A DNA stretch of 64,000 nucleotides, from positions 1-64,000 of the forward strand of contig JANQVJ010000037.1 in the NCBI GenBank assembly GCA_030730365.1, read 5' to 3'. The notes below the pieces were generated by a model, which made no database searches, was not told the DNA's origin, and saw only the letters and a list, made by a program, of their open reading frames with translations. Both the position numbers and the translations under genes were made by a program. This stretch comes from Verrucomicrobiales bacterium. GTDB taxonomy: Bacteria > Verrucomicrobiota > Verrucomicrobiia > Verrucomicrobiales > DEV007. This document shows positions 48,572-58,884 of the stretch, in pieces. Positions within the stretch are counted from its first letter, which is position 1. Every line of letters starts with the position of its first letter.

Positions 48572-49456
48572 TCAGTGCGTCAGTGCATAGAAGACAATGT
48601 TGATGCCGAGGGGGTAGGCGTATTTCTCCGAAAACTCGCGGAAATACCAGGGATCGGTCCCTTCCTCCTCCCAGCCGTCACCAAGGTCGGTGTTGAAGCA
48701 GATCATCATGCAAATGCGACCCGCATCGTCTAGAATGGCGCGGTAGTGGGGCGTCTCGGATCCCGGTTTGTTCCATTCGTAGGTGATGCCTTCTTCCCGT
48801 CCCATCATCGCCATGCCCACGGCGGGAATTTGCGGTTTCATGTCGAGACTGAAGACCATGTGGAAAATGGGGTGATCGAGTTCAAGCTCGACCCACTCGC
48901 GATCGGGGAAGATCTGGCGCAGAGCTCGCTCGAAGTTTTTCCACTCATAGTGGCCCCAGAAGTCGTCGACCATGATGAAGCCGCCGTTCAGAAGGTAGTC
49001 CCGGAGTGTCTGCGCTTCTTCGTCCGTGATCCAAATGTCCCCGGGCTCGATCATGTAGATGAAGGGATAATGGCGCAGTTGTTCCGCGTCGATGTCGACG
49101 ATGGCGCCTTTAGGATCGACTTGCAGTGAGGTGAGCTGCTGGAGCCGGTAGGAGAAATTCAGCTCACTGTCCGGGTAGTCGATGAGCCATTTCGCCCGCT
49201 GTCCCATCCATGTCCCGGAATTGTAACGGAGCCGGGCAAAGGTAAAGACGTCGTTGGGAAGCTCGGGGTTGACACTCCAGTCGGGGAAATCATAGTAGCG
49301 CCCGCCGCGCCACTCGCGAGGGTCCTCGGGCATTTGACGATCCTGAATCCCGAAGTAGGTGGTCCTCGCGAAGTCGGATCGATCCTGGGTGAGTCCGATG
49401 GCGGTGAAAAACAGCAGCGCAAGAAGGCCGAGAGATTTCAGGGACGTGCGGTGCAT
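48572..49456 (-). CDS. DUF4159 domain secreted protein
   Basis: FARLRYNSGTWMGQRAKWLIDYPDSELNFSYRLQQLTSLQVDP...YPFIYMIEPGDIWITDEEAQTLRDYLLNGGFIMVDDFWG. Confidence 0.85.
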   Translation of the reverse strand: MHRTSLKSLGLLALLFFTAIGLTQDRSDFARTTYFGIQDRQMPEDPREWRGGRYYDFPDWSVNPELPNDVFTFARLRYNSGTWMGQRAKWLIDYPDSELNFSYRLQQLTSLQVDPKGAIVDIDAEQLRHYPFIYMIEPGDIWITDEEAQTLRDYLLNGGFIMVDDFWGHYEWKNFERALRQIFPDREWVELELDHPIFHMVFSLDMKPQIPAVGMAMMGREEGITYEWNKPGSETPHYRAILDDAGRICMMICFNTDLGDGWEEEGTDPWYFREFSEKYAYPLGINIVFYALTH

Positions 49457-49527
49457 GGGTAAACGATGGCTCAAAGAGCGGGTTAAAGACAGAAAAAACG
49501 CAGGATTCCGCGGAGGAAAAACCTTTT

Positions 49528-49548
49528 TTAGAATAGTTCTTGATCTAA
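49528..49548. promoter_or_regulatory. Candidate Fur/PerR-like operator
   Basis: TTAGAATAGTTCTTGATCTAA, imperfect palindrome (AGAA-TAG-TTCT core; TTAGA...TCTAA ends) just upstream of the Fur-family gene. Confidence 0.45.
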
Positions 49549-49584
49549 ACAACCTTTTGGCTGTTGGTGGCGTAACTGAAATCG

Positions 49585-50031
49585 ATGGCGCAAAATAGGA
49601 CAGTTTCCAAGGCAACCGAGGACTTCGGCGGGCTTCGCATGACGAAGCAGCGTCAGGCGGTATACGATGTTCTTTCCGATCTCGGGCCGCAGCATCCGAC
49701 CGCTGCGGAAGTCTTTGTGACGGCAAAAGAGCGCATGCCCTCGATTTCACTCGCGACCGTTTACAACTGTCTCGAGACCCTCACCGGAGCGGGGGCGATC
49801 AAGCAGGTAAACATCGACCGCGAAGCCTCACGGTATTGCCCGAATCTTCAGCCTCATGCCCACTTTTACTGCACCGGCTGCAACCAAGTTTTCGATATCG
49901 GCCTCGAGCGCGGTGCCGATGCCGAGTCGGTCTGGTCCCTCCCCGCCGGCTGCCGTGTCGAGGAGATGCATGTCGCGATGCGCGGCATCTGCGGGCGTTG
50001 CCCGAACTGCAGCACCGCCGCCAAATCCTGA
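49585..50031 (+). CDS. Fur family transcriptional regulator (PerR-like)
   Basis: [61 protein letters not shown]...[15 protein letters not shown]...CGRCPNC. Confidence 0.94.
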   Translation: MAQNRTVSKATEDFGGLRMTKQRQAVYDVLSDLGPQHPTAAEVFVTAKERMPSISLATVYNCLETLTGAGAIKQVNIDREASRYCPNLQPHAHFYCTGCNQVFDIGLERGADAESVWSLPAGCRVEEMHVAMRGICGRCPNCSTAAKS

Positions 50032-50059
50032 ACTTTCCCCTCCCTTCCCTTTTCCAAAA

Positions 50060-50818
50060 ATGAGTCAGTCCCTGAAAATTGATAACCTGCACGCCACCGT
50101 TGATGGCACCGAGATCCTAAAAGGCCTCACCCTCGAGATTCCTAAGGGCGAAGTCCACGCCATCATGGGCCCGAACGGCTCGGGCAAGTCGACTCTTTCC
50201 AAAGTCATGGCCGGTCATGAAGACTATACCGTCACGGCTGGTTCGGTCATGCTCGACGATATCAACCTGCTCGAGCTCGAGATAGACGAGCGGTCGCGCT
50301 CCGGCTTCTTTCTCGCCTTCCAGTACCCGCACGAGATCCCCGGGGTCAGCAATGCAAACTTCCTCCGCGCCGCGCGGCAGGCTCGCCTCCCCAAGGGTGA
50401 GGAAGTTGATGCGGTCGCTTTTTACAAGGAGATGTATCTGAAAATGGACGAACTTGGGATGGACCGCAAGTTCACCGGTCGCTCGGTCAACGAGGGCTTC
50501 TCCGGCGGCGAGAAAAAACGCAACGAGATCCTCCAGATGATGATGCTCGAACCCACCTACGCAGTGCTCGACGAGACCGATAGCGGACTCGACATCGATG
50601 CGCTCCGGGTTGTCGCCGAGGGGGTCAATGCCATGCGTTCGCCGGAGCGGGGCTTCCTTATTATTACGCACTACCAGCGGCTCCTCGACTACATCGTGCC
50701 CGATGTCGTCCACGTCATGTATGACGGGCGCATCATCAAGACGGGCGGCAAAGATCTTGCCCTCGATCTCGAGGAAAAAGGCTACGACTGGGTGACGAAA
50801 GAACTCGTCCCCGCCTGA
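50060..50818 (+). CDS. sufC: Fe-S cluster assembly ATPase SufC
   Basis: [34 protein letters not shown]...[45 protein letters not shown]. Confidence 0.96.
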   Translation: MSQSLKIDNLHATVDGTEILKGLTLEIPKGEVHAIMGPNGSGKSTLSKVMAGHEDYTVTAGSVMLDDINLLELEIDERSRSGFFLAFQYPHEIPGVSNANFLRAARQARLPKGEEVDAVAFYKEMYLKMDELGMDRKFTGRSVNEGFSGGEKKRNEILQMMMLEPTYAVLDETDSGLDIDALRVVAEGVNAMRSPERGFLIITHYQRLLDYIVPDVVHVMYDGRIIKTGGKDLALDLEEKGYDWVTKELVPA

Positions 50819-50869
50819 GCACCTCTGACACTTTTCTGACGGATAACTTTACCAAAGGACAACACGACC

Positions 50870-52285
50870 ATGGCAGGCAGCGCAACACTCGAAGCGGTCA
50901 ATATCGATCAGGATGAAGGCAACTTCTCCTACCCTGAAGACTACGCCCACGACGCGGGCTACGGTCTCAATGAGGGCACCGTCGACTACATCTCGAACAT
51001 CAAGGGAGAAGCCGAGTGGATTCGCGAGTTCCGTCACAAGGCGCTCAAGGTCTTTTTCGCCAAGCCCATGCCAACCCACTGGGCGAGCAAGGATCTGGAA
51101 AACATCATTTTCAACAACATCCGGTATTATCTCTCCAAAGGCCAGGCCCCGACCCGCAGTTGGGACGAGGTTCCTGACGATGTCAAAAAAACCTTCGAGC
51201 GCCTCGGGATCCCGGAGAAAGAGCGCAAGTATCTCGCCGGAGTCGAGGCCCAGTTTGACAGCGAGGCGGCTTACTCGAACGTGAAGGAAGAGCTCACCAA
51301 AGAGGGTGTTATCTTCGTCAACTCAACCGAAGGACTCCGCGAGCATCCCGAGATTTTCCGCAAATGGTTCGGCAAGGTCATCCCGACCGGGGATAATAAA
51401 TTCTCCGCGCTGAACAGTGCCGTGTTTTCGGGTGGCAGCTTCATTTACGTGCCGCCGGGGCTGAAGGTGAAGCATCCGCTCCAGGCGTATTTCCGCATCA
51501 ATGCGGAGAACTTCGGCCAGTTCGAGCGCACCCTCATCATCGTCGATGAAGGCGCCGAGGTGACCTACATGGAGGGCTGCACCGCGCCCAAGTTCGAGAC
51601 CGCCACGCTTCACAGCGCCGTTGTCGAGCTTGTGGCGATGAAGGATGCGAAGATCCAGTACATCACTGTGCAGAACTGGTCGAATAACGTCTTCAACCTT
51701 GTCACCAAACGCGGCCTTGCCCATGAAAATGCGGAGATCCGCTGGATCGACTGCAACATCGGGTCGCGTCTCACGATGAAGTATCCCGGCGTCATCATGA
51801 AAGGCCGCAAGGCCCGCGGCGAAGTCATCTCGATCGCCCTGGCGAACAACGGCCAGCACCAGGACACCGGTGCGAAGATGATTCACGCCGCCGACGAGAC
51901 GACTTCTAACATTGTCGCCAAGTCCATTTCCGTGGGCACCGGTCAATCGACTTATCGCGGACAGGTGCATATTCCCAGGCATCTCAAAGGCTGCAAGAAC
52001 AACACCGAATGCGACGCCCTCCTCATCAACTCGAGCAGCCGCACTGACACCTACCCCGCCATCACCGTGCGCGGCAATCAGCACTCGACTCAGCACGAGG
52101 CCAGTGTCAGCCAGGTTAGTGAAGACCAGATCTTCTACATGAAACAGCGCGGTCTCAGCGAAGGCGAGGCGATGAGCCTCAGTGTGAACGGCTTCGTCAA
52201 CGATCTCGTCCGGGAATTCCCAATGGAGTACAGCGTCGAGCTGAAACGCCTCATCGACATGGAAATGGAAGGCAGCGTCGGCTGA
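50870..52285 (+). CDS. sufB: Fe-S cluster assembly protein SufB
   Basis: [65 protein letters not shown]...; [24 protein letters not shown]. Confidence 0.97.
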   Translation: MAGSATLEAVNIDQDEGNFSYPEDYAHDAGYGLNEGTVDYISNIKGEAEWIREFRHKALKVFFAKPMPTHWASKDLENIIFNNIRYYLSKGQAPTRSWDEVPDDVKKTFERLGIPEKERKYLAGVEAQFDSEAAYSNVKEELTKEGVIFVNSTEGLREHPEIFRKWFGKVIPTGDNKFSALNSAVFSGGSFIYVPPGLKVKHPLQAYFRINAENFGQFERTLIIVDEGAEVTYMEGCTAPKFETATLHSAVVELVAMKDAKIQYITVQNWSNNVFNLVTKRGLAHENAEIRWIDCNIGSRLTMKYPGVIMKGRKARGEVISIALANNGQHQDTGAKMIHAADETTSNIVAKSISVGTGQSTYRGQVHIPRHLKGCKNNTECDALLINSSSRTDTYPAITVRGNQHSTQHEASVSQVSEDQIFYMKQRGLSEGEAMSLSVNGFVNDLVREFPMEYSVELKRLIDMEMEGSVG

Positions 52286-52341
52286 TTCGATATTTCTCTA
52301 CTACCCTTCTTCTTCACTTCTCTACTTCTTTTCCCAGACAG

Positions 52342-53694
52342 ATGTCTATTGTCCTTACGCCTATGGAGGAAGCGATCACTCTCGAGCCGACCGATCTCTG
52401 GCTTTCGAACCCTCCAGTGACCGATTCCGATGCCGCGACTCCAATCTGGTACCGCGAGATTCAGGAAAAATCGTGGGAGCGCTTTAAGGAGCTGCCCGTC
52501 CCGACGCGGACGAATCAGCACTGGCGTTTCGCTGACTTGAAAATGATCCGCTTCGCCGATCTGGCTCCCGCCGTCCCTGCGTCGGATCCCGCGAGCCTCG
52601 TGGCACGTGCGAAGGCAAATCGTCCGGCGGATTTTGCGGCCCATTTTGTCTTCGCCAACAACCGGCTCATCCATTCCGAGATCGTCGATCTTCCTGGCGG
52701 CGCGATCTGTCTTCCGCTGAACGAGGCTCTCGCCACCCACGGCGATCTCCTCCGCGGCCACTTCCTTCAGGAGACTCAGACCCTCGGCGGAGACAAGTTC
52801 GCTGCGCTCCACGGAGCCGCGACTCTCGGCGGACTTTTTGTGCATTTCCCGAAAGGCTGTATCAGTGACAAACCCGTTCTTGTCCATCACTTCAGCGGAG
52901 GTGAGAGCCAACTCACTTTCCCCCACACTCTCGTGATCGCCGAAGACAATGCCGCGGTCTCCGTCGTTGATGTCTTCGAATCCATCGCCGCGTCCGAGCA
53001 GACCCTGACTATCGGCGTGGTCGATCTCATCGCCGATCGTGGCGGAAAGATCCAGTATGTCTTGCTCCAGAATCTCAGCGAAAACGGTGCGAAGCATGTC
53101 CAGATCAATAACACCCGTGCCGGACGCGATGCCTCGGTCAAGGTGGGCTTCATCAACCTCGGGGCCGCCTGGGTCCGCAACGAGTCCCTCAATCGCATGA
53201 CGGACAACGGCGCCGATTGCCAGATCTTCAGCGCGAACCTCGCCAACGGCATCCAGGAATACGACCAGCGCACCCTGCAATCGCACGAAGCCCAGCACAC
53301 CACGAGCGATCTCTTTTTCAAAAACGCCCTCTACAACAAATCGCGCACGATTTTCTCGGGGCTCATCCACGTGAAGCCGGGAGCGCACCACACCGATTCC
53401 TTTCAGACCTGCCGTAATCTTCTCGGCAGTGAAGAGGCCGAGGCGAACTCCATGCCCGGTCTCGAAATCGACGCCGATCAGGTGAAATGTTCGCACGGGT
53501 CGACCTCGGGTCAGATCAGTGACGAAGAGATCTTCTACCTTCAGGCTCGCGGCATTCCCGCCGACGACGCCCGCAAGATCATCAGCCTCGGATTCCTCAA
53601 CGAATCGATCGAGAAACTCGAAGGTGATGAGCTCAAAGGGTATCTCTTCAGTGCCGTCGAGCGGAAGTTCACGCACCTCGACGAAAGCGCCTGA
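52342..53694 (+). CDS. sufD: Fe-S cluster assembly protein SufD
   Basis: HHTDSFQTCRNLLGSEEAEANSMPGLEIDADQVKCSHGSTSGQISDEEIFYLQARGIPADDARKIISLGFL. Confidence 0.95.
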   Translation: MSIVLTPMEEAITLEPTDLWLSNPPVTDSDAATPIWYREIQEKSWERFKELPVPTRTNQHWRFADLKMIRFADLAPAVPASDPASLVARAKANRPADFAAHFVFANNRLIHSEIVDLPGGAICLPLNEALATHGDLLRGHFLQETQTLGGDKFAALHGAATLGGLFVHFPKGCISDKPVLVHHFSGGESQLTFPHTLVIAEDNAAVSVVDVFESIAASEQTLTIGVVDLIADRGGKIQYVLLQNLSENGAKHVQINNTRAGRDASVKVGFINLGAAWVRNESLNRMTDNGADCQIFSANLANGIQEYDQRTLQSHEAQHTTSDLFFKNALYNKSRTIFSGLIHVKPGAHHTDSFQTCRNLLGSEEAEANSMPGLEIDADQVKCSHGSTSGQISDEEIFYLQARGIPADDARKIISLGFLNESIEKLEGDELKGYLFSAVERKFTHLDESA

Positions 53695-53716
53695 TCAGGG
53701 GCGTCCGGCGGATCTC

Positions 53717-55132
53717 TCACTCGTCGATCAGGCCCATCTCCTTGAGCTTGCGCTGCATCGTGCGTCGCGAGATCCCGAGAAGCCGTGCCGCTTCGGTGCG
53801 GTTGTCGGCGGTGCGTTCGAGGGCGAGACGGATCATCTTTTCCTCCATTTCCCCCAGATTGAGATCGCCGTCGGAGAAAATATTTGCGGCAGCCGCCGGC
53901 GGAGCGGTGGCGTGGACCTGCGCCTTGGCCGGCTGGCGGAAATTGAGGAGAGAGTCGTCTTTGAGGAAGGGAGGAAGATGGCGCACCCCGATCTTCGTGG
54001 CGTTCGACATCACGACGCCGTGCTCGATGACGGTGCGCAGTTCGCGCACGTTCCCCGGCCAGTCGTAGTCGTAGAGCGCCTGCATCGCCTCGGTCGTTAG
54101 TTCCATGAGAGCTTTACCGTTTTCTGCGGTGAACTCCCTGAGAAAGGCATCGACGAGCAGGATGATGTCTTCCTTGCGCTGCCGCAACGGCGGCATCATC
54201 AGTGAGACGACATTGAGCCGGAAGAAAAGATCGTCGCGGAAAGTGCCTTCGCGAACCATCTCGCTGAGGTCTTTGTTTGTCGCGGCGACGACACGGACAT
54301 CGACTTTTAACGGTTTGTTAGATCCGAGCCGCTCGATGGTGCGTTCCCCGATGGCGCGGAGCAGTTTTACCTGAGTATTAAGATCGATCTCGCCGATCTC
54401 GTCGAGGAAGAGCGTCCCTCCATCCGCTTCTTCAAAGCGACCAATGCGCCGCTCGAGGGCTCCGGTAAAGGCGCCGCGTTCATGGCCGAAAAGTTCGCTC
54501 TCGAGGAGCTGTTCGCTGAGTGCGGCGCAGTGCACCGTGACGAGCTTCGACTTGGGCCGTCCGCTGAGATGATGAATGGCCCGGCCGACAAGCTCTTTAC
54601 CCGTCCCGCTTTCTCCCTCGATGAGCACCGTCGCCCGCGTCGGAGCGACCTGCCGGACGGTCTCAAAGATGGGCTGCATCGCGCCGGAGCGTCCGATGAT
54701 GTTCTCGAGCCCGTAGCGATCCGTGACCTGGGCTTTGAGAGCGGCATTCTCCTCCTCGACCTTGCGGCTGCGGACCGCGCGTTTGATTACAATCTCTAGC
54801 TCGTCGATATTGAGTGGCTTGCTGACGTAATCGTAGGCCCCTTTTTTCATCGCCTCGACCGCGACATCGACCGAGCCGTAGGCGGTCATGAGAATGCAGA
54901 CTGGGGCCTTTGCCCGTGCGAGAGATCGCGTGATGAGATCCATCCCGTTTTCCCCGCCGAGACGCAGGTCAGTGAGCATGACATCGACCGATTCATTTTT
55001 CAGGATCTCCTCGGCCTCGGCAATATTCGCCGCGACATAAACATCAAACTCGTCCTCAAGAGAAAGCCGCAACCCGTCGCGGGTATTTTTCTCGTCATCG
55101 ACAATGAGGATAGTGTGTTCGGTGAAATTCAT
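53717..55132 (-). CDS. Sigma-54-dependent response regulator (NtrC/AtoC family)
   Basis: [22 protein letters not shown]...[35 protein letters not shown]...ERGAFTGA...C-terminal Fis-type HTH. Confidence 0.96.
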   Translation of the reverse strand: MNFTEHTILIVDDEKNTRDGLRLSLEDEFDVYVAANIAEAEEILKNESVDVMLTDLRLGGENGMDLITRSLARAKAPVCILMTAYGSVDVAVEAMKKGAYDYVSKPLNIDELEIVIKRAVRSRKVEEENAALKAQVTDRYGLENIIGRSGAMQPIFETVRQVAPTRATVLIEGESGTGKELVGRAIHHLSGRPKSKLVTVHCAALSEQLLESELFGHERGAFTGALERRIGRFEEADGGTLFLDEIGEIDLNTQVKLLRAIGERTIERLGSNKPLKVDVRVVAATNKDLSEMVREGTFRDDLFFRLNVVSLMMPPLRQRKEDIILLVDAFLREFTAENGKALMELTTEAMQALYDYDWPGNVRELRTVIEHGVVMSNATKIGVRHLPPFLKDDSLLNFRQPAKAQVHATAPPAAAANIFSDGDLNLGEMEEKMIRLALERTADNRTEAARLLGISRRTMQRKLKEMGLIDE

Positions 55133-55244
55133 TGGGAAGCTGGTTAGCTTTTAGCTAGTTAGGGTGAAAAAGATTTGGTTTTGGAGAAGGCTAAAAGGCT
55201 AAAAGCTAATCGCTAAACAGCTCGGCGGCTCCGCCGCCTCGCCG

Positions 55245-56435
55245 CTAAACATCGATAACTTTCGAGTCCGACTTCGTGGGGAGGAATCGCATGAGTCGTT
55301 CCGCGCGGGGGAGGAAAACGCTCACCTCGGTCCCGATCCCTTCGCGACTTTTAAATTCCACTTCGCCGCCGTGGTCGTGGATGATGCGATGGACGATGAG
55401 CAGGCCCAGGCCGGACCCTGTCTTCTTGGTGGTGTAATAGGGTTCGAAAACCCGACTGACCTGATCGGGCGGAATCCCGGGGCCGTTGTCAGCAAAGGTG
55501 ATGAAGACATTTTCATCATTGCAGCCGGTTCGTATCGTCAGTTCACCACTCGAGCCCATCGCCTGGCAACTGTTGCGGATGAGATTGTAGAAGACCTGCT
55601 TCAGCTGATCCTGATCGACGTGGAGGAGGGGAAGTTCGTCTTTCAGCTCGAGGGTCACGGCGATGCGGCGGTCGGCGAGCTCGGGTCCGATGAAGGTGAG
55701 TGCCTCGTTGATGAGGTCGTTTAGGTCTGTTGTCTGAGGATTCGGGCGCGAGGGCCGCACCGCGTTAAGGAATTTCTCGACGATGAAGTCGAGGCGTTTG
55801 ATCTCGTTCCTCGCGATCTCAAGTGACTCGAGCAGCTCCGTCGCGAGGGCGGGATCGACCTGCTTTTTCACCTTCCGCTCGACGACCTGGAGATGAATGT
55901 TGAGGGAATTCAGCGGATTCCCAATTTCGTGGGCGACGCCGGCGGCAAGACTCTTGACTGCCTCGATCTTTTCGGATTCGATCTCCTTGATCTGCCGTTC
56001 GCGGGTCCGCGTGTTGTCCCGCAGGATGATGACATATCCGACGAGATGCTCGGCATCGGGTAGCCCGGCATCCTGACTCGCGAGCGGGGCGATGTAGAAA
56101 TTGAGATAACGCAGCTCGGGGTAACGCACGACGAGATCGCGGTTCACGACGCCGCCCGTTCCCGTCACCTCGGGCCAGTCTATCCCAGGAAAAAGGTCCG
56201 AGACTTTACCGCGGATTGCCTTTTTCGGGTCCAGACCGAAGAAGTCGCAGGCCGCCTGATTGATGTAGTGAATGGAATCGCGCGCGCCCGTCACAATGAT
56301 GCCCTCGCGCAGCACTTCGAAGACTTTTTCAAGGAATCCCTTTTCCTGAACGATCTGCAAGACGATGCGCTGGATCGCCTCGGGCTCGAGCTTGTCGAGC
56401 CGGTCAATTAATCTGTCGATAATGCCGGGATTCAT
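55245..56435 (-). CDS. PAS-domain sensor histidine kinase, partner of the NtrC-type regulator
   Basis: LAAGVAHEIGNPLNSLNIHLQ...FYNLIRNSCQAM...ITFADNGPGIPPDQVSRVFEPYYTTKKTGSGLGLLIVHRIIHDHGG; start set at 56435. Confidence 0.93.
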   Translation of the reverse strand: MNPGIIDRLIDRLDKLEPEAIQRIVLQIVQEKGFLEKVFEVLREGIIVTGARDSIHYINQAACDFFGLDPKKAIRGKVSDLFPGIDWPEVTGTGGVVNRDLVVRYPELRYLNFYIAPLASQDAGLPDAEHLVGYVIILRDNTRTRERQIKEIESEKIEAVKSLAAGVAHEIGNPLNSLNIHLQVVERKVKKQVDPALATELLESLEIARNEIKRLDFIVEKFLNAVRPSRPNPQTTDLNDLINEALTFIGPELADRRIAVTLELKDELPLLHVDQDQLKQVFYNLIRNSCQAMGSSGELTIRTGCNDENVFITFADNGPGIPPDQVSRVFEPYYTTKKTGSGLGLLIVHRIIHDHGGEVEFKSREGIGTEVSVFLPRAERLMRFLPTKSDSKVIDV

Positions 56436-56492
56436 TGGGAGTCGGGAGTCACGGCTGATTGTAGGATTGGTGGTTTGGTGCGAAGCTAAGGG

Positions 56493-56870
56493 ATGATCGA
56501 GAGACAAAACGGCACCAGTGAAGACATTATAACCCTGATTACGACCTTTGCGGATGCCGAAACCGCGAGACAAATTGGCACACAATTGGTCGAGTCGCAA
56601 CTGGTGGCTTGTGTCAACGTGCTCCCGGGAGTGGAATCGATCTTCCGCTGGCAGGGCGAGGTGCAGCTCGATGCCGAGGCCATTGCCCTCATTAAGACAA
56701 CGCGGGGACGGCTCGAGGAGCTCGAGGCCTGGCTGCAGACGTACCATCCCTACGAGGTCCCCGAGATACTTGTCCTCACTCCCGAATCGGGCTCGGCGCG
56801 TTACCTTCAGTGGGTGCGGGAAAGTGTCGGTTCCGGGGGTGAAACGGCGTTGGACAAAGCCCGTTCCTGA
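56493..56870 (+). CDS. cutA: Divalent cation tolerance protein CutA
   Basis: ITTFADAETARQIGTQLVESQLVACVNVLPGVESIFRWQGEVQLDAEAIALIKTTRGRLEELEAWLQTYHPYEVPEIL. Confidence 0.95.
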   Translation: MIERQNGTSEDIITLITTFADAETARQIGTQLVESQLVACVNVLPGVESIFRWQGEVQLDAEAIALIKTTRGRLEELEAWLQTYHPYEVPEILVLTPESGSARYLQWVRESVGSGGETALDKARS

Positions 56871-56966
56871 GGCATAAGTCTCCCCCGCGATTTCGGCCCT
56901 GACTACGACGGACATCCCGGGGCCTGGTAACTTGAAACCTGAAACTTTAATCTTCAAACTCCCCCA

Positions 56967-58193
56967 GTGAGTCTCATCGTCCAAAAATACGGCGGCACCT
57001 CGGTCGGCACCCCCGAGCGCATCATGAATGTCGCGCGGAAGATCATCGAGACGCGTGATGCGGGGAATCAGGTCATCGCGGTTGTCTCGGCCATGGCCGG
57101 CGTCACGAATCGCCTCATCGAACTCGCCGAACAAGTCACGGGCGAAGGCAAGCACCCCACCGAGCGGGAGATGGACGTGCTTCTCTCGACCGGCGAGCAG
57201 ACCACCATCGCCCTCACGGCGATGGCGCTCAATGCGATGGGGGCAAAAGCCGTTTCCCTCACCGGCGCCCAGGCCGGGATCGAGACAGATGGAGTCCACA
57301 CCAAGGCCCGCATTTCAAACATCTCGCCGGCCGGCGTCCACGCGCTCCTCGACGACGGGAACATCGTTATCCTTGCCGGATTCCAGGGGAAAACGGCCGA
57401 TGGCAAAATCACGACGCTCGGTCGCGGCGGATCCGATCTTACGGCCATCGCGATGGCGGCGGCGGTCGATGCCGACCTTTGCCAGATCTTCACCGACGTC
57501 GACGGCGTCTACACCTGCGATCCCCGTGTCGTTCCCGAAGCGAAAAAGATCGAGGAGATCAGCTACGACGAACTCCTCGAAATGGCGAGCTCGGGCACCA
57601 AGGTGATGCAGTCGCGCTCCGTCGAGTTTGCCAAAAAATTCGGGGTTCGTTTTGAAGTCCGCAGCAGTCTTAATAACAATCCTGGAACCCTAGTCAGAGA
57701 AGAAACCATGAGCATGGAATCCGTAGTCATCCGAGGAGTCAGCCTCGAGCGAGCCCAGGCGAAAGTGACCATCGCCGGCGTGCGCGATCTTCCCGGAACC
57801 GCCGGAAAAATCTTCGGAGCCGTCGCCGCTGCGAACATCCTCGTCGACATGATCGTCCAGAATGTCTCGAAGACAGGCATCACCGACATTTCCTTCACCG
57901 TCCACAAAGACGACGTCACCAAGGCCGAGGCTGCTCTGAAACCTGTCCTCGCTGATCTCGGCGAAGGCGTTTCCCTCGAGGCGCAGGACGGCATTGCCAA
58001 ACTCAGCGTCGTCGGCATCGGGATGCGTTCGCACTCCGGCGTAGCCGCCGAAATGTTTCAGGCTCTTTCCTCAGCCGGGATCAATATTGAGATGATCTCC
58101 ACTTCCGAGATCAAAATCACCGTGACCGTCGCCGAAGATAAAATCGACGCCGCCGCGAAGGTGACCCACGCCGCTTTCGGGCTGGGGGAGTGA
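56967..58193 (+). CDS. lysC: Aspartate kinase (GTG start)
   Basis: LIVQKYGGTSVGTPERIMNVARKI...GRGGSDLTAIAMAAAVDADLCQIFTDVDGVYTCDPRVVPEAKKI; C-terminal ACT domains. Confidence 0.96.
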   Translation: MSLIVQKYGGTSVGTPERIMNVARKIIETRDAGNQVIAVVSAMAGVTNRLIELAEQVTGEGKHPTEREMDVLLSTGEQTTIALTAMALNAMGAKAVSLTGAQAGIETDGVHTKARISNISPAGVHALLDDGNIVILAGFQGKTADGKITTLGRGGSDLTAIAMAAAVDADLCQIFTDVDGVYTCDPRVVPEAKKIEEISYDELLEMASSGTKVMQSRSVEFAKKFGVRFEVRSSLNNNPGTLVREETMSMESVVIRGVSLERAQAKVTIAGVRDLPGTAGKIFGAVAAANILVDMIVQNVSKTGITDISFTVHKDDVTKAEAALKPVLADLGEGVSLEAQDGIAKLSVVGIGMRSHSGVAAEMFQALSSAGINIEMISTSEIKITVTVAEDKIDAAAKVTHAAFGLGE

Positions 58194-58200
58194 GGGGTGG

Positions 58201-58513
58201 TTAAGCTAATTCCCCTGCTCCCTTTAGAATGGCGGCGCGAAGGGAAGGTGTCATCCAGAAACGAGCTTCCCTATCGAGTCGGTCTAGAGATGGCGCGACG
58301 GACGCAATCAGTGACTCATGTCGTGCTCGGATGAGGATGCCAAGTATCAGGGAATTCGAGATTCACGAAGCGGTTATCAGAATCCGCGAGACGCTGAAAT
58401 TCCATCTTCACTTCTGGGGGCGCTATTGCTTCGCCAAAAAGATCGAGCAGCAATCACTCCTGTTTCAGGAGGCAAATGTTGAGAATAACAGAAGTGCCTG
58501 CGACGACAATCAC
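58201..58513 (-). pseudogene. DUF3368/PIN-domain toxin remnant (internal stop plus internal deletion)
   Basis: Minus strand from GTG 58513: VIVVAGTSVILNICLLKQE-TGA-LLLDLFGEAIAPPEVKMEFQRLADSDNRFVNLEFP, then in another frame LILGILIRARHESLIASVAPSLDRLDREARFWMTPSLRAAILKGAGELA-TAA. Confidence 0.75.
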
Positions 58514-58749
58514 CTGACGTCCAGCGAGCGGAGTGTTTCGAGATCTTTTTCCTGCATCTCTTCCGTGTAGGAAGGAATCCTGCGCAGGTAAAGGGCTTCG
58601 TCAAAGTCTCGTCGGCTCACTCGGGCGGCATCTGCCGCCAATTGTCGGGAGAGATGACCCGCTGCGTAGGCACCGCACGCGAGGTCCAAGAGGATATCAC
58701 CTTCCGCTTTTTCTCGTAGCGCGGGCAGGTCTGGAAGGGTGATCTTCAT
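58510..58749 (-). CDS. UPF0175 family antitoxin-like protein
   Basis: MKITLPDLPALREKAEGDILLDLACGAYAAGHLSRQLAADAARVSRRDFDEALYLRRIPSYTEEMQEKDLETLRSLDVR; stop overlaps the toxin-remnant start. Confidence 0.85.
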   Translation of the reverse strand: MKITLPDLPALREKAEGDILLDLACGAYAAGHLSRQLAADAARVSRRDFDEALYLRRIPSYTEEMQEKDLETLRSLDVR

Positions 58750-58884
58750 CCAGCGTAATCTAAGCCCGCCGTGAAGGTGCGCGAAGAGTAACATTGGACG
58801 CGGATTTTTGCTTTTGCTCTCCCCCCCCGCAAGTCCCGCCATTCGCGTCTTGCCTCGCGCCTCGCGACGTGCGAGTTCTGGGGG

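Noticed and set aside
48561-48586. Tandem 8-mer GCGTCAGT x3 overlapping the stop codon of the DUF4159 gene, suggestive of phase variation.
   Set aside because: Reading 5'->3' on the minus strand, the stop (TGA) falls within the second unit, so gain of units does not change the protein. Only contraction to one unit would.
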